Below, piece after piece: positions 1-12,559 of a stretch of DNA of 64,000 nt. Position numbers and translations under genes: made by a program. A model generated the notes under the pieces. The model worked only from the letters and a program-made list of their open reading frames with translations, was not told where the DNA came from and did no database searches. The stretch covers positions 468,828,400 to 468,892,399 of the forward strand of contig NC_081406.1 of the NCBI RefSeq assembly GCF_030272615.1. The letters run 5' to 3'. Source of the DNA: Cryptomeria japonica (lineage: Eukaryota > Streptophyta > Pinopsida > Cupressales > Cupressaceae). Position 1 is the first letter of the stretch. Every line of letters begins with the position of its first letter.

Positions 1-1368
1 ACCAACCTTGAATCTACCAAGGATTTACTAGGGATAGGTTGGAGAAGAGCAGCCCAAATTGACACTTCTTTTCTTCCACACTTAGCCAAAAATTCTATTC
101 TAAACTTGTTACAAAAATGCAAGATCTCATCTCCAAAAATGGAGAGTGGGTGATTAACTTCTTAAGTCTCAATCCTTTGCCTAAGAAGGCTTCTCTCACT
201 CTTTCCAAACCTCTTGGGTAGAGTGAAAGCTCATATTGGTTGGTCTTCCCAAACTCTTACACACTCCCTAACCAAGGCACCTCAAACGGGGGAATGAAAT
301 GGGAAAAAGGAATGACACATACCAAGAAGGTTATCTAACCAAGGATGGCTCTCCTAAAGATGAAATTCGGCCATCTTGGGAAACTCACTTTTTGGGGAGG
401 TTAAACAAGTCCTAGGGAGTGGACACATGGCCAAATTTGGCTTGAACCCATAGGTACACCATAAGGCCCATTAAAAATGCTCCAAAACTAACTCTAGGAG
501 TTGGTTTAACCCTTTGAAAGTCCACCCAAAGTTTACCTACGGGTCAACTTTGAGTTGACCCTCCTAATGGCTCACTATCCTAGATTTACTTGGGACCTTC
601 AAGGATAATTTGGAAATATATCATTGGTAAAAATAAATTTCACAAAAGGTGACATGACAATGCCAACTCAACATACAACATATGTGTCAAGTGACACTAC
701 AAAAAGAATTCCACATCACAAATACACACATGGCAATTGTCTCTTTTAGGATTTAAACAAATTAATAAATACAATTTAACACACATGCAAACATTCATGT
801 TTACGAATAAAATACGATACATACGGGGTGTTGTCTCTCCAAATAGACAACCCCTGGTTTTACGAACGTAAATAGGTCTAGGCTTGATTCTCCATGATGT
901 TTCCATGGTCACATGGATAATTTTCTTGTGTATCTCAATTACACATTAGTAATTCCCAAATAATCTCATATAATACTAAACATATGAATAAGAATACAAA
1001 TCAATCACTCTGCATATAATTGACATCATAAAAGTCATTTTACCACATATCAAAGGACTCCACATAAGCAATTTATCATAATCCTCATAAATTTAATCCA
1101 TTCATAAGATATGCATCATATTTCTAGCATCATAATAAAGTCTTGCAAATCAAATAAATGACATACACCATCTCAATGTTATCCTATCCTAGAATCATAT
1201 AAAATTCCATATCCATAATTCATAGAAATGAAGCATCAATATATCAATGTTTTCCAATCTTGGGATCCTATAAAGTCCTATATCCATAATGCATAAAATA
1301 AAGCATCCATAATAGTTCCAACATGAAAATCACTGAAAAGTTAGGATGGGTCAGGGTAGGGCCTCACA
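1..1368 (-). repeat. Gypsy-1 3' LTR, partial
   Basis: This segment is a near-identical direct repeat of 22295-23662 with a constant offset of 22294. Read on the minus strand it begins TGTGAGGCCC directly after the polypurine tract and the end of pol. Only the first ~1.37 kb of an expected ~4.56 kb is inside the window. Confidence 0.93.
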
Positions 1369-1380
1369 CCCTCACCCTCT
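1369..1380 (-). other. Gypsy-1 polypurine tract
   Basis: The minus strand reads agagggtgaggg immediately before the LTR start TGTGAGG and directly after the integrase stop codon (1379-1381). This is where the plus-strand primer of a gypsy element is expected. The tract is short and includes a T. Confidence 0.6.
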
Positions 1381-2790
1381 AAGCATGAATTTCCTCTCGG
1401 AGTTCATCAAAAAGATGAGGGTACTATGATCTCATATGTGTTGCGTCCTCACATGAAGCTATAACCTCATCATAGGAATCCCATTGGACCCTAACCTGAT
1501 CCAACTCTTGACCTCGAAGGGCCAATGTCCGGTGAGCCAAAATGTGAATGGGCTCCAAAGCTAGCTGCCCATCTGACTCTACCTGCAAGGCATCCCGATC
1601 TAAAATATGAGACTCATCATAGATATACTTCCTCAAAACTTATACATGAAACACATCGTGGATGTGTGACAGGCTAGGTGGAAAAGATAGGCCATAAGCA
1701 ACTATTCCTATCCTCTCAAGAATCTCAAACAGTCTGACAAAGTGAGGTGCACACTTAGAACCCTTTCCATAATAGATTGGACTCTTATGCGGTCATACTC
1801 TCAGGAAAACTCTGTCCCCAACCATGAAGCTCCGGTCTATCCTCTTCACATCTGCATACTTCTTCTAGCTATCTTGTGCCTCTCTAAGGCGTTGTCTAAT
1901 CAAAATCACCTGCTACTCCATATCACAAACCATCTCAGGACCTATGACCACTCTATCCTCAATACGGTCCCAACTCAAAGGTGTCCTACAAGGTCTACCA
2001 TACAAGGCCTAAAAAAGGTGGCATCCCCAAAGAAGTGTGATGCCTATTATTATAGGCAAACTCTACTAAAGGAAGGTACTCCTCCCATCTGGTTTGATGA
2101 TCCATGACGTACATGTAGAGCATATCCTCTAACACTTGGTTAACCCTCTCTATATGTCCATCCATTTCTGGATGATAGGCTGTGCTGAAATTGAGCTTGG
2201 TGCCCATTGCTGCCTGTAATGCCTTCCAAAAGGAAGAAGTGAAGAGGGAATCCTTGTCAGAAATAATCTTGCGTGGGATACCATGAAGCCTGACAATGTT
2301 CTGCAAGAACACCTGTGCCACTGCTGGTACTGTGAAGGTAGTCCGAACTAGTGAGAAGTGGGCCACTTTGGTCAACCTGTCAACTATCACCAAGATGGCA
2401 TCATGGCGACGAGATGAGATGGGAAGACCAATGATGAAATACATGGATATAGTATCCCACTTCCACTCTAGTATAGCATGAGACTAGAGCAACCCACTTG
2501 GATGGTGGTGCTCTGCCTTGACTCTCTGACACTCAAGGCATCGAGCTAATAACTCGGCAATAAGCTGCCACATACCTGGCCAATGATATAACTATCTCAA
2601 GTCTGCATGCATCTTCTTAACCCCGGGATGCACTGCATAACGAGATTTATGAGCCTCCATGACAATGAACTCTAACAATCCCCCAGGAGAAGGTACATAG
2701 ATGCACCCTCTATGGTGTGATAGTCCATCGAACTCTAAGGAATAATCAACATACTTCCCCTCCAGGGTCTCCTATGTTCGAATCACCTGA
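1379..2790 (-). pseudogene. Gypsy-1 integrase, inactivated
   Basis: The integrase domain of the gypsy-1 polyprotein inserts element cDNA into chromosomes. A degraded N-terminal His/Cys zinc-binding part (about 2500-2700) is followed by the catalytic core at 1995-2444 and a C-terminal part ending at 1379. Second catalytic Asp lies in IISDKDSLF and the Glu region in HPEMDGHIERVNQ. The first catalytic Asp, normally in a MDFI motif, reads MYFI here: codon 2439-2441 is TAT, so the catalytic triad is broken. In-frame TAG codons interrupt the N-terminal part at places where related elements have Gln. The final ~70 codons (1424-1636) resemble the C-terminal tail of chromovirus integrases, but a true chromodomain cannot be asserted by eye. 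Confidence 0.88.
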
Positions 2791-2849
2791 CAAACCTCCA
2801 AATACCATCCATCCTCTAGAAACCACTGTAATATACAATCCCTCAAATC

Positions 2850-4286
2850 TATGCTCATAGATATGGAGTATACCTCATGATGTCTCCTACTCAAGGCATC
2901 TGCAACTACGTTCTCTTTCCCCTTGATGTAGTGGACATCAAAATCATACTTGCATAGAAACTCCATCCATCTCCTCTGACAGGCATTAAGATTAGGTTGG
3001 GTGAAGATGTACTACAAGCTCTGATGATCTGAACGAAGCTCAAAATGATGACCCAAAAGGAAGTGTCTCCACCTCACAAGTGCATCCACTACTGCTACAA
3101 GCTTAAGGTCATGCATAGGGTAGTTAAGCTCGTGAGTTTTAAGTTTCCTAGACTCATAAGCTATAACTCAACCCTCCTGCATAAGGACTGCTCCTAATAC
3201 ATCCAAAGAAGCATCTATGCATACCATGAAGTCAGTCGTGGGGTCTGGCACAATAAGAATAGGTGCACTAGTGAGTGCCCTTTTCAGATCTTGAAAGGCC
3301 CTCTCACACCTTTCTGTCCACTTGAATTTCTTTCCCTTTTGTTGAAGGGATGTAATGGGATGTGCAACTCTGGAAAATCCCTCAACGAAGCATCTGTAGT
3401 ACCCTGCTAGGTCCATGAAACTTCTAACCTTTGTCACACTAGTCAGCGCTGGCCAATCCATAATAGCTCTGATCTTTGATGGGTCAACTGAGATCCCATC
3501 ACTGAATATATCATGTCCAAGGTATTTGACCTCTGACCTAAAGAAAGGACACTTCGACAAATTGCCGTACAACTGGTTGTCCCTCAAACACTGCAAAACC
3601 TGCCTCAAATGCTCCTCACGCTCCTTCTCATTCTGAGAATATATCAATATGTCATCGAGGAAAACAATCAGAAACTGGACCAGGAAAGTGTAGAATACCC
3701 CATTCATGAGACTCATGAATACAACTGGAGCATTTGTAAGACCGAATGGGACCACGGTGAACTCATAGTGGTCATACCTAGTACGAAATGCGGTCTTGTG
3801 GATATCACTCTCCACTATCCTCAACTGATGGTACCTTGACTTCATATCTATCTTGGAAAACACTTTGGCACCTTGAATCTGATCAAACAAATCATCGATC
3901 CTGGGCAAGGGATAATGGTTCTTGATGGTCACTTTGTCTAGCTGCCTATAATCCATGCATAACCGAAGGGATCCATCCTTCTTCTTCATGAAGATGACCA
4001 ATGCACCCCAAGGGGAGATGCTAGGATGAATGTGACCCTTCTCTAAGAGTTCCTCAAGCTAGATCTTGAGCTCATTAAGCTCATTTGTGGTCATCCTATA
4101 AGGTGCTCTCGAAATCGGGTCGACTCCTGGTACAAGATCTATGTGGAAGTCAATCTCTCTGCTAGGTGGCATACCAGGTAGCTCAGCTGGAAACACATCT
4201 ACAAACTCCTCAAGGATGGGATGATCATCTAGGGAAGGCTCCTTCTTATTTTCTTCCTCTCTATCACTGATGGTGATAGCAAACAA
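2850..4286 (-). pseudogene. Gypsy-1 reverse transcriptase and RNase H
   Basis: This part copies element RNA into DNA and degrades the RNA strand. A linker with the VFPAELPGMPP motif (4059-4286) leads into the RT domain at 3168-4001, which contains [20 protein letters not shown], the [14 protein letters not shown] block and the catalytic FLDD motif at 3651-3662. RNase H follows, with [33 protein letters not shown] (about 2880-2930) and the pieces between. Interruptions include a TAG at 4059-4061, a TGA near 3168 after MQEG and TAGs near 3010 and 2772. All are at sites where relatives carry Gln or Arg, so they fit C-to-T changes. RT itself is the best preserved block of the element. Confidence 0.93.
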
Positions 4287-4289
4287 CTA

Positions 4290-4760
4290 TCATCCCTTTC
4301 GCATGCTCTGCTTAAGCTGCATAGCAGAAATCATACGAAGAGACACGAGCCTCTAAATCCCAGTGATTACTATGGGAGAACCATGATCATCCTCACACTT
4401 GAACTTTTTTTGGCAACAATCCATCTTGGCTCTATGGGCATAAATCCAATCCATGCCAAGTACGATGCCATAAGATCCAAGTGGTGTAACTCTAAGGTCT
4501 ACTAAGGTGGTGGTATTACCAATCTAGAGATGACATCCCCTAACCTCTGAATCCACTGACACTCTAGCCCCTGAAGCTAACTCCACTTCCCAACTGACAC
4601 CTTGCCTAACTGCCACTACCCCGCAATGCTTCACAACCAATGCAGATATAAAGGAGTTAGTAGCTCATGAGTCAAACAATATAGAAACACTAATACCATT
4701 GATCATACTTGCAGCCTCAATAACTATGGCCTGGTGCTCTACCTGGCGGTTGTCAACTGC
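4290..4760 (-). pseudogene. Gypsy-1 aspartic protease, with a stop in the active site
   Basis: The retropepsin domain would cleave the Gag-Pol polyprotein. On the minus strand the active-site block reads SILFDS, then a TGA stop at 4665-4667, then ATNSF. The expected catalytic triplet is Asp-Ser/Thr-Gly, so the glycine codon has become the stop. A second conserved block, YGIVLGMDWI, appears near 4450-4480, typical of the GMDWL motif that follows the protease in gypsy elements. The domain lies between the gag zinc knuckle and RT as expected. Confidence 0.82.
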
Positions 4761-4799
4761 TGTGAAGACCCTATGGGACTTGCCCATATCCCCAACCGT

Positions 4800-5838
4800 A
4801 AGCTCTGATGCTGCCAGCCTCTAACTACCTGCCATCTGACCTTGCAGACACTCTCTTGCCATGTGCCCCATGGCTCCACATGTGAAACAAGAACCATGTG
4901 CCAGAAACTATATGCCTTGAGGCCTAGAGAAAGATTGTCCACCCATCCTGCTCGAACCATTGTACCCACCCCTGGAGGACTGTTGAGTTCATGTCGGAGG
5001 TGTGTAAGTACCCTATGCTCTCTGGTTGCGCCTAGGACCCTGTGGATACCACTTCTTGGGCTTAGAGCCCTATTGTCCTTGAGGGGACCTCTGCCTCTAA
5101 TTCTATTGTGGCTGCTGTGGAGGAGGGGGTTTAAAGGACCCCGATGTATTCCTATGGTTGCCTTTCCAGTGGGGTTTCTGAAATCTAAAAGATTTGGGTG
5201 TAGGGTTTCAGTTTTGAAACTGATCCCTCATGTCCTGAGGCTTGACATGAATTTCCTCTACTATCAGGGCCTTCTCCATGACAACCCAAAGGCTTCCTGG
5301 AGCAGCCATTCTCACCAGTCCTGCTATCCCAACATTAAGTCCTTTGATAAAATGGTTGACAAGAAGCTTCTCATCCTTCAGGTAATCCACATATGGTAGG
5401 ATATCGATGAACTTACTCTCATACTGGGTCACTAAGAGACCCTTCTACTGGAGATCATGGACCTCATCTAGCCTACACTGCCTAAAGTGCTCCGACAAAT
5501 ATCTCTCCCTGAACCTCTCTGTAAAGATCTCCCATGTGAGGGTGTCTACAACTAGGCCACACTTGTATTCCTCCTGTCTCCACCATGTGGAGGTTGTTCC
5601 TCTCAAAAGGTGAACTGCTACTCATGCCTTCAGATTGATTTTGTAGGAATGCAATGTAAAGTACCAATCTAGGCTCAAAATCCAAGCCTCAACTTCTACC
5701 CCATCGGTAGATCTGCCAAACGATGGTGGTTGGAGGCATAAAACCTCTCTGATCAGATCCCCTGGATCACGACGTGCTCTCTCTAAATATATAGGTGATG
5801 CTACTGGAGGTGGTCCGGGTAGATAATGGAATCAAGCT
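4800..5838 (-). pseudogene. Gypsy-1 gag, C-terminal part with CCHC zinc knuckle
   Basis: Capsid-type sequence at 5208-5685 (WYFTLHSYKINLKA, TWEIFTERFRERYLSEHFR, LVTQYESKFIDILPYV) is the classic Retrotrans_gag fold of plant gypsy elements. It is followed by a Gln/Pro/Ser-rich linker and a nucleic-acid-binding knuckle CFTCGAMGHMAREC at about 4848-4890, which fits CX2CX4HX4C. The reading frame is broken by many TAG/TAA codons in the Gln-rich linker. The N-terminal part lies 13 kb away at 18658-18969 because a LARD-like element inserted at 5838/5839. Confidence 0.85.
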
Positions 5839-7927
5839 TGTAATTCCCCTACCCTAGTCAGACTTGTAAAATTTGTTTGACCTTGGTTGACTTACTATGT
5901 GGCATTCTTGAATGGTAGGTTAACCGTGATGCAATGTGTAGTTTAGATAATATAAATAATTGTGCATACCTATTATTGTGCTTTTGCATTGATTCTTGTG
6001 TAAATGTAATTATTTCCTAACTCTTGTGATAAATTTTGAGCTAACGCCTTCATTGAATATGTATATGTATATGTATGCTTGTGTGATTCATGGGTGCAGG
6101 AGATTGCAAGTACAACATCACCTAGGGCAAGGTTCATCTCCTTCGAGATTCGCAGGGTTGAGTAAACCTCCTATATCCTCAGAATTCGGATTTGGGGGTC
6201 ATAAAACTCTCGTCTTGCCTTAGCCATGGTCAGGTGAGTGTCGTGTGTGGTTCGTGGGGCTTTCTTTTTGTTGGGTTGCGTGTCGTGTGATTTGGTGCAC
6301 TTCCTTGGTTTGCATGCCTTGCGCGGGGTAAGTGGAGTTTGTTATCCTAAGTATTTAATTCAATTTAATGAGAGATGTACGCATTAGTAATTTAGAAATT
6401 TAAAATAGGTAGCTTCTTTTATATGATTAATCATTAATTTAAAGAGATCGCTTTAATTATAATTGTAGCAAGCTTAAAGTATTTAACTTGAATTAATGTG
6501 TTCATTTATGTATTAGTAGTTGAGAAAATTAGAATAAATAGGTTTCTTTCATGAGATTAGTCACTCATTAAAAAAAGGTCACTTTATTATGTTGTAGCGA
6601 GTTAATTTAATAGTTAATTTAGAAAAAATAATAATAAAATTCAATGAGTTATGCGTTTTAGAAAGGGAAGATTTAAAGTCATTGGGAAATAGAAATAAAT
6701 TAATTATTTTCGCATTTTGGAAGAAAAAGGGTAAATTTTATTATTTAAAAGAAATTATTTTCTTTTTTACTTGTAAAGCTGATATAGTATAAAGGATTGA
6801 TTTTTGGAAATTTAAATTAATCTAAATGCCTTACCCTGGTCAATAGTTTTGAAATATAATGTAGGCCTAAATTAACATTGAGAAAATAAAATTTAAAACT
6901 AAATAAGAGATAGAAGCATTTTAATTTTAATTAGAAAAGCGAGTTAGATTTATTGAGTAGTGGAAAAGAATGATTTCCATTTTCATTTTCTTTTATTTTA
7001 AAAATAAATACTTAAATTCGAAATTGGAAATTAGGTCAAAAAGAGGGGTTTCTCATTTAACCTAGTTTCTGAAATATTTTTGGGAGTTCTTTCTTTTGGT
7101 CATCTTTTTGGAAAAAAAAATGGTTTTAGAAGGGAGATTGGGGATTTTGGAATAAAGATGGAGTTTTACAGCAGCAGATTTGGGGGCTCATCATCAAAAT
7201 CCTTCCAGGAAAGCTTATTGAGGTAGGAATCTCTTTTATCGATTTGATTAAGTTGTTTTTTTTTTTTAAAAAGAGAGAGAAAAGGGGCTTGTATGTTGTT
7301 CTTGCAATTTTGGTTTTCAGATTCTCCATTGTTTGCCCATGAGTAAGTTTCATTGTAGAAATTTGTTAAAGATTAGCTTTTGTTGGATCTTTGTGTGAGA
7401 AGAGAGCTTCCTTGTGCCAAAGATTTGCTTAATGGGTGGGTTATTCAACAACTTTGTCTATTATTTTGAATCCCTTGACATTCTGGAAAAAAAAAAAAGA
7501 AATGTCTGTGACTGTGATAAATGGAAAATAGGGGTTTTTATGTATTGTTTTGGTTATTTCGTTCATGTTTGTTTCAAAAATAGTGTTCCCAAATTTGTTG
7601 TTTATTTCAAGCAATTCTGAAAATTATATGGGATTGTGATTGTTTTAAAAAAAAATGGGGTTTGCCGGAAAATGTTTTAAATCTGTGTTTCAGACTCTGT
7701 GGGCTGTTTTGGTGAGTTATTTATCTTTTTATCAATATTTACATATACTATTTAAAAAAATATATATATTCAATAAGTAAAAATAATTTTTATGAGAGTA
7801 TTTCATGACTGGGAAAATTTTGACTACACATTTTGGTAGTTTTGTTTTTTGGTCTGTTATTGTTATTTAAAAAAAAAAAGAAAAGAAAATAAATTTTATT
7901 ACAACCCCATACGGTTGGGAGGTAACG

Positions 7928-8075
7928 GGCTACCAAGGGTAGCACTACTACCAGTTGGTAGCAGCGCTACCATTGGTAGTGAACTGCTACCAAATGGTAG
8001 CAACGCTACCAGAGGTAGCGGCCTGCTACCATTTGGTAGCAGCGCTACCAATGGAAGCGTGGGCTACCAAGGGGG
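7928..8075 (+). repeat. Tandem GCTACC/GGTAGC hairpin array, 5' LTR copy
   Basis: Seven consecutive imperfect palindromes of the form GCTACC-N(3-4)-GGTAGC follow each other every 19-20 bp (for example 7929-7943, 7966-7980, 7986-8001, 8005-8019, 8025-8040, 8044-8058), with an extra half-site at about 8063. The block is GC-rich in an AT-rich LTR. The same array is present in the other LTR. Each unit can fold into a short stem-loop in DNA or RNA. Function unknown. Confidence 0.85.
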
Positions 8076-9299
8076 GCCATGTGGGGGTCCACGTGGGTAA
8101 CCCCAATTTAATATTTTTTTTATATTTTTATTTATTTATTGTTTTAAAAGAAAAAAATAAAAAATAAAAACAATAGACTAAGGATAGGTTAGTAGATTAA
8201 AAAAATGATAATTTTAAATGGAGTTTTTAATTATTTAAATTTAGTTTTTTTCTTTATTTATTTAATATTTTTTAATTTGAGTATTAAATAATATTTGGAA
8301 TTTAGATAATTGATATTTAGATAACCCATATAGCAATATATGTTTTTGCTACACTCTGATTAATATATATGGCATTAATAATTATTAATTATTAATTATG
8401 GTTAAATGTGTGTGTTAAATAAATGTTATTTTAGGTAATCCATATATCAATATATAGTATTAATTATATGTGGCTTCTTAGTCCCTTTGTAACGAATACT
8501 GTCAGTGAATTAACCCTTAGTGCTTAGACGTTAATTTTAATTGGTTAGATATAAATTGAGATTCACGTATACTTGCTTTATATATATACGCAAGAGATTT
8601 ATAAATCATTGGGGAGCGTTTTCTTTCATTTCAAAGTCTCCTTTTAAACTTTATTTTCTTTTGAATAGGGTATAGTTGTGTTGCTAGAGAGGGGTACTAG
8701 TGTATAGTTCTAAACCAATATGTCAATGATGTTTATCCAAGGATTAAGTAACATATTTGGACGAGTGATGCTCATTTATGTGAACTTGGTTGGAAAACTT
8801 GTAGAGATGTATTTACTAACCAAAGTGGTCGTTTGTATTATGGTTGTGTTCACCTAAAAGGCAAAAATGTACATGACATGTAACTTATGTAACCCTAAAC
8901 AAATTTTCTTGCTAGAAGGGTCTTGCAGTTGAGCAGACCCGGAGATGTAGCCCTTTAGGGGTGAACTCCGAGATCATATCTGTGTTATGCGATGCTTTTG
9001 TCACTCTTATTTCATAGTTTAAGTTATCATGTATGGTTGCATTATGTAAGTGTATCATGGGAATTCAATAAAATTAACTTTTGAATGCTTAAATGTAACC
9101 ATCTTGTTAAATGTAGTAATATAGAGTCATAAAAGATTGTAAACATGATTATGGAAAGTAAATTGTTAACGTTAACGAAAAAAAGAAGTAAGCATGTAAA
9201 TAAACTCACTAGGTTACAAGCATTAAATTAACTTGTCATAAAGTTGGTAATTTGAACGTAATAAATGGATAACATATATTGGATTAACTATTGTAATAT

Positions 9300-9965
9300 C
9301 TAAATTGAAATCTAATGGATGAACCTCCTTCGATTATTTACCATTTTATCTTAATAAATGAACTTCTTCATGATAGCTATAGTTGAACTAAAATGGGAGG
9401 ACTCCTTTAGTTGTTTAATTCTTAACCATAGCAAATGTATTTCTTCATATTAACATTATTTTAAACTTAAAAGAGTGAACTCATCGAGTTAGTTACATTT
9501 TTAACCCAAATGGATGATCTTCATATGTATTTACCTTTTTAATCCTTAATGAATGAAATGCATCTTATTAGTTGTATTTTAAATAAATGGACGAACTCAT
9601 GTGGTTAAAATACATTTTCACCTTAATGAATGAACATCATCATCTTGGCAATATTCTAACTTCAATGGATGGACTCTTTTAGACTATTTACATTTTATCT
9701 TCTATAAATGAACTATGACTTATTAGTTGGTTATGTTTAAACCCAAATGAAGGAATTCCGTCTTATGTTAGTTTGCATTTTTAAACCCTATGAAAGGATT
9801 TCATCTTATCAACCATACTTTAAACTATAAAGGATGACCTCATTCGGTTAGTTACTTTTAAACCTAAATGAATGAACTTCGATATATTAGTCGCATTGTA
9901 TCTAAAATGGATGAACTCGCCAAGTTAACCATATTTGATACTTAATGGGTTAACTATTAAGTTAA
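9300..9965 (+). repeat. Degenerate ~39-bp tandem repeat array, 5' LTR copy
   Basis: A motif close to AAATGGATGAACTCAT recurs roughly every 32-47 bp, averaging about 39 bp, around 17 times (near 9312, 9354, 9391, 9470, 9508, 9548, 9583, 9622, 9664, 9703, 9746, 9790, 9828, 9864, 9905, 9941). Between copies there is a T-rich arm with ttttaaacc or similar. The copies are strongly diverged from each other although the two LTRs are nearly identical, so the array predates this insertion. Confidence 0.75.
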
Positions 9966-10360
9966 TTATGTTTTAAAAGTGCATTGAGTAAATAACCTCA
10001 TGTTAGCCTCCTATCCATTCAAAATAAGTGAACGCATCCTAAAACTCTAAGATGTCAATTTATCGAACAAAATATATATCCATGTCTTAAGTATTAACAT
10101 GTAATTAAGATATCCAGCTTAATTGGATCGATTGTCGCGAGTTGAGTTAGGTGTAAGGATGCCTAATCATGTTGGGAAACTCCTTAGGTTCGTTTAGTCT
10201 TCTACTGTGTTATCTAAGTTTTATATAACTCCAAATTATCTTAATGTTGTAACTTATTATTAACGCTCGTAATTATTATTATTTAAAAAAAATATATTTA
10301 CACTCTATTTGAGTGTTTTTAACTTAAACCCTTTGGGGTTTCCCAGCGGGGCATTACATT

Positions 10361-10374
10361 TGGTATCAAAGCCA
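10361..10374 (+). other. LARD-like element primer binding site
   Basis: TGGTATCAAAGCCA starts two bases after the LTR end. It matches the 3' end complement of plant initiator tRNA-Met (TGGTATCAGAGC...) with one A for G change, and so marks the minus-strand primer site. Confidence 0.88.
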
Positions 10375-12559
10375 AGTTGCAACACTGGGATCTCTGGTTT
10401 TGCTTGTGCCCTTAGTTGGTGTGTGTGTGTCTACCTTATGTTGTATGCTTGTCCTCCTTGATGTGAGGGTGTGATTGAACAAACCCTACTTGTGTGCAAT
10501 GCGTGTGTTCACACCTTGTTTTCACCTTCTTGATGTGGGTGTTTTGGGGATGATTATAGGTGTTTTGTTTGCTTATTGAGGTCTTGGTCAGTGACTTCTC
10601 TTACTCTGAAAGATAGTCATATGTACCTTCATTTTCAGTTTGTTTTACTCTTTTGACTAATCCATCTAGGTTGGCTGGTAATATCTTGAATCTAAAAGTA
10701 CGAAATGTGCTTGTTCATGGTTTTGATCTATCTTAATGACTGTCCACTTGAAAGACTAGTTTGGCAAATATTGATGCTTATTATGTAGTACATTAAGTGA
10801 TTATGACTCTTCTTCTTCTCCCTCTCTAGTAAATTAAAAGGATTTGATATGGGTAATTATCTCTTATTTAAGTTTTCTTATTGCAAGAGAAATGATGATA
10901 TTTCTTGAGCCCTTGTGTGAGCCTCATAACGTTTTTGTGTTTTAGATTGTGAAAGGGTTTTGGTTTGGGAGTTAATTTTTGGTTAATGATAGAAAATTGT
11001 ATATTTGCATTAAGGACTCTCCATGTGCTTGGTAGGAGTAATATAATTAAATTCCATCTTAAGTAAGGTGCATTAAAATGTGCATAGTTGATTTTGTGAA
11101 AATTGCTTGTTGTGAAAGGATTACCAAAAGAGGACATGTTATAGTAGCTTCAGGAGTGTATTAATGTGTTCCTCAAAAGATGGTTTTATGTGCTTATTCA
11201 ACTAGTGTGATTTAGGACCTATTAAGAGTTTCACCATTTAACTTGCTTTGGATATAGATAACTATCTTATTGTGTTTCAGAAAGAGTAAATGAAAGACTT
11301 GTTAAATTGTATGCATTAAATGTGTAAAATCTAGTAGATAGCTTTTCATTTACCTTCTTGTCATATTATAAACTTTTGATGTTAGATTTGAGGTATTATT
11401 GTATTGTATTATGAATAATGATTGTTCTTAAGAAGACTTGTATTATAAAAAATAAAAAAAAGTTGTTTGTCTTAAATTCTTGATCGGAAAACTAGAAGAT
11501 TATAGTGCAACAATAATGATTAGAAATGTCATGTTAGGTTGCTTTGGCACCCTCCTGAAAGATAGCGAAATGAAAACTGTGCAACTAAAATGATAGACTT
11601 ATATCCGAGCATATGGTGTGATCTTGAAGTTCTAGTGTATTCATAGGAAATAGTTGATTTTACAACTCTCTCCCTCCTCTTGCCTAAAATATAGGAATTG
11701 TTGTTTTTGAAATACTATTTAGAATGCAGTGATTTAAAAGGAATTCTTATAATGCATATGAAATTGTATGTTGCTTTGGGCTTCTAATTGAAAGGGGAAA
11801 GGAAACTGCATAGCTAGTAATGTGAATGAAAATGCTTAGGGGAAATTGAGAAAGATATCAGGATGATGTTATTTCTTTGTGTAAATTTGAATTGTTGAGA
11901 ATTTCAGTACGTGTATCTAGAGTAAACCTTATTTAGTGATTCATGTGTAAAGCATAATTAAAACTTCCCTTAAGTATATGTTAGCATAATGTAAAGTACT
12001 CCCCGTAAATGTGACTAAACCAGTAATGGTGCTATTCTATGTGTGTTGTAAGAAACCCGTACTTGCTATGTGTGCCCATGGGATGGTGAAGTAATCAACC
12101 ATGGGGAATATGTTTTCTTATGAGTATGGGAAACCATACCTATCTATGTGATGTTGCTTATTTGTTTCCTTACTGAGTGCTAACCCACGGGTTGTTGATA
12201 AGTCAGTATGTGAAGGGGTAGTAGTAGAAGTCACCACTCCTTGAATAGTATGAACAGTGTACGAGTAATGTCAACGCAAAGCGACTTTAGCTTCCCTATT
12301 TTGAGGAAAAATATAGTTTTGTAATGAAACTATAACATAGGTGTACTCAATACTTCCCCTTGTGATGAACCGATTTACGAGGTTCATTTGTGTCAGCCTA
12401 ATTCCTACCCTTTATTTTGAGCATATAGATGACAGTCTTGAGCATATTGATGGATTTTATTGGAGCATCTGTTGCCTTGTCTTCATGAGAGGCATGTTAT
12501 TTTTCTTACATAAGTTGCCAACTGACTAGTGTTGGTAGACTTGTGGGTAGACCTTAGCC

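Larger units (their letters stand above)
5839..10358 (+). repeat. LARD-like element 5' LTR (4520 bp)
   Basis: Direct repeat of 14128-18657. It starts tgtaattcccctaccc and ends ggggcattaca before the PBS. It is AT-rich with long poly-A/T runs, and contains a GC-rich tandem hairpin block (7928-8075) and a degenerate ~39-bp tandem array (about 9300-9965). A tatatg microsatellite near 6057-6077 is one 6-bp unit shorter than in the other LTR. No convincing gene is seen; the short ORFs at 7414-7620 and 7849-8167 have no recognisable domain. Confidence 0.94.

Noticed and set aside
3415-3839. Plus-strand ORFs opposite the gypsy-1 RT
   Set aside because: Shadows of the minus-strand RT frame.
7928-8075. 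CRISPR-like regular repeat spacing
   Set aside because: Units are palindromes without unique spacers of constant length, inside a plant LTR; not a CRISPR array.
7849-8167. Overlapping ORFs over the hairpin array, present in both LTRs
   Set aside because: The peptide repeats (for example MVAALPLVV) are a by-product of the DNA palindromes; no start context or domain.
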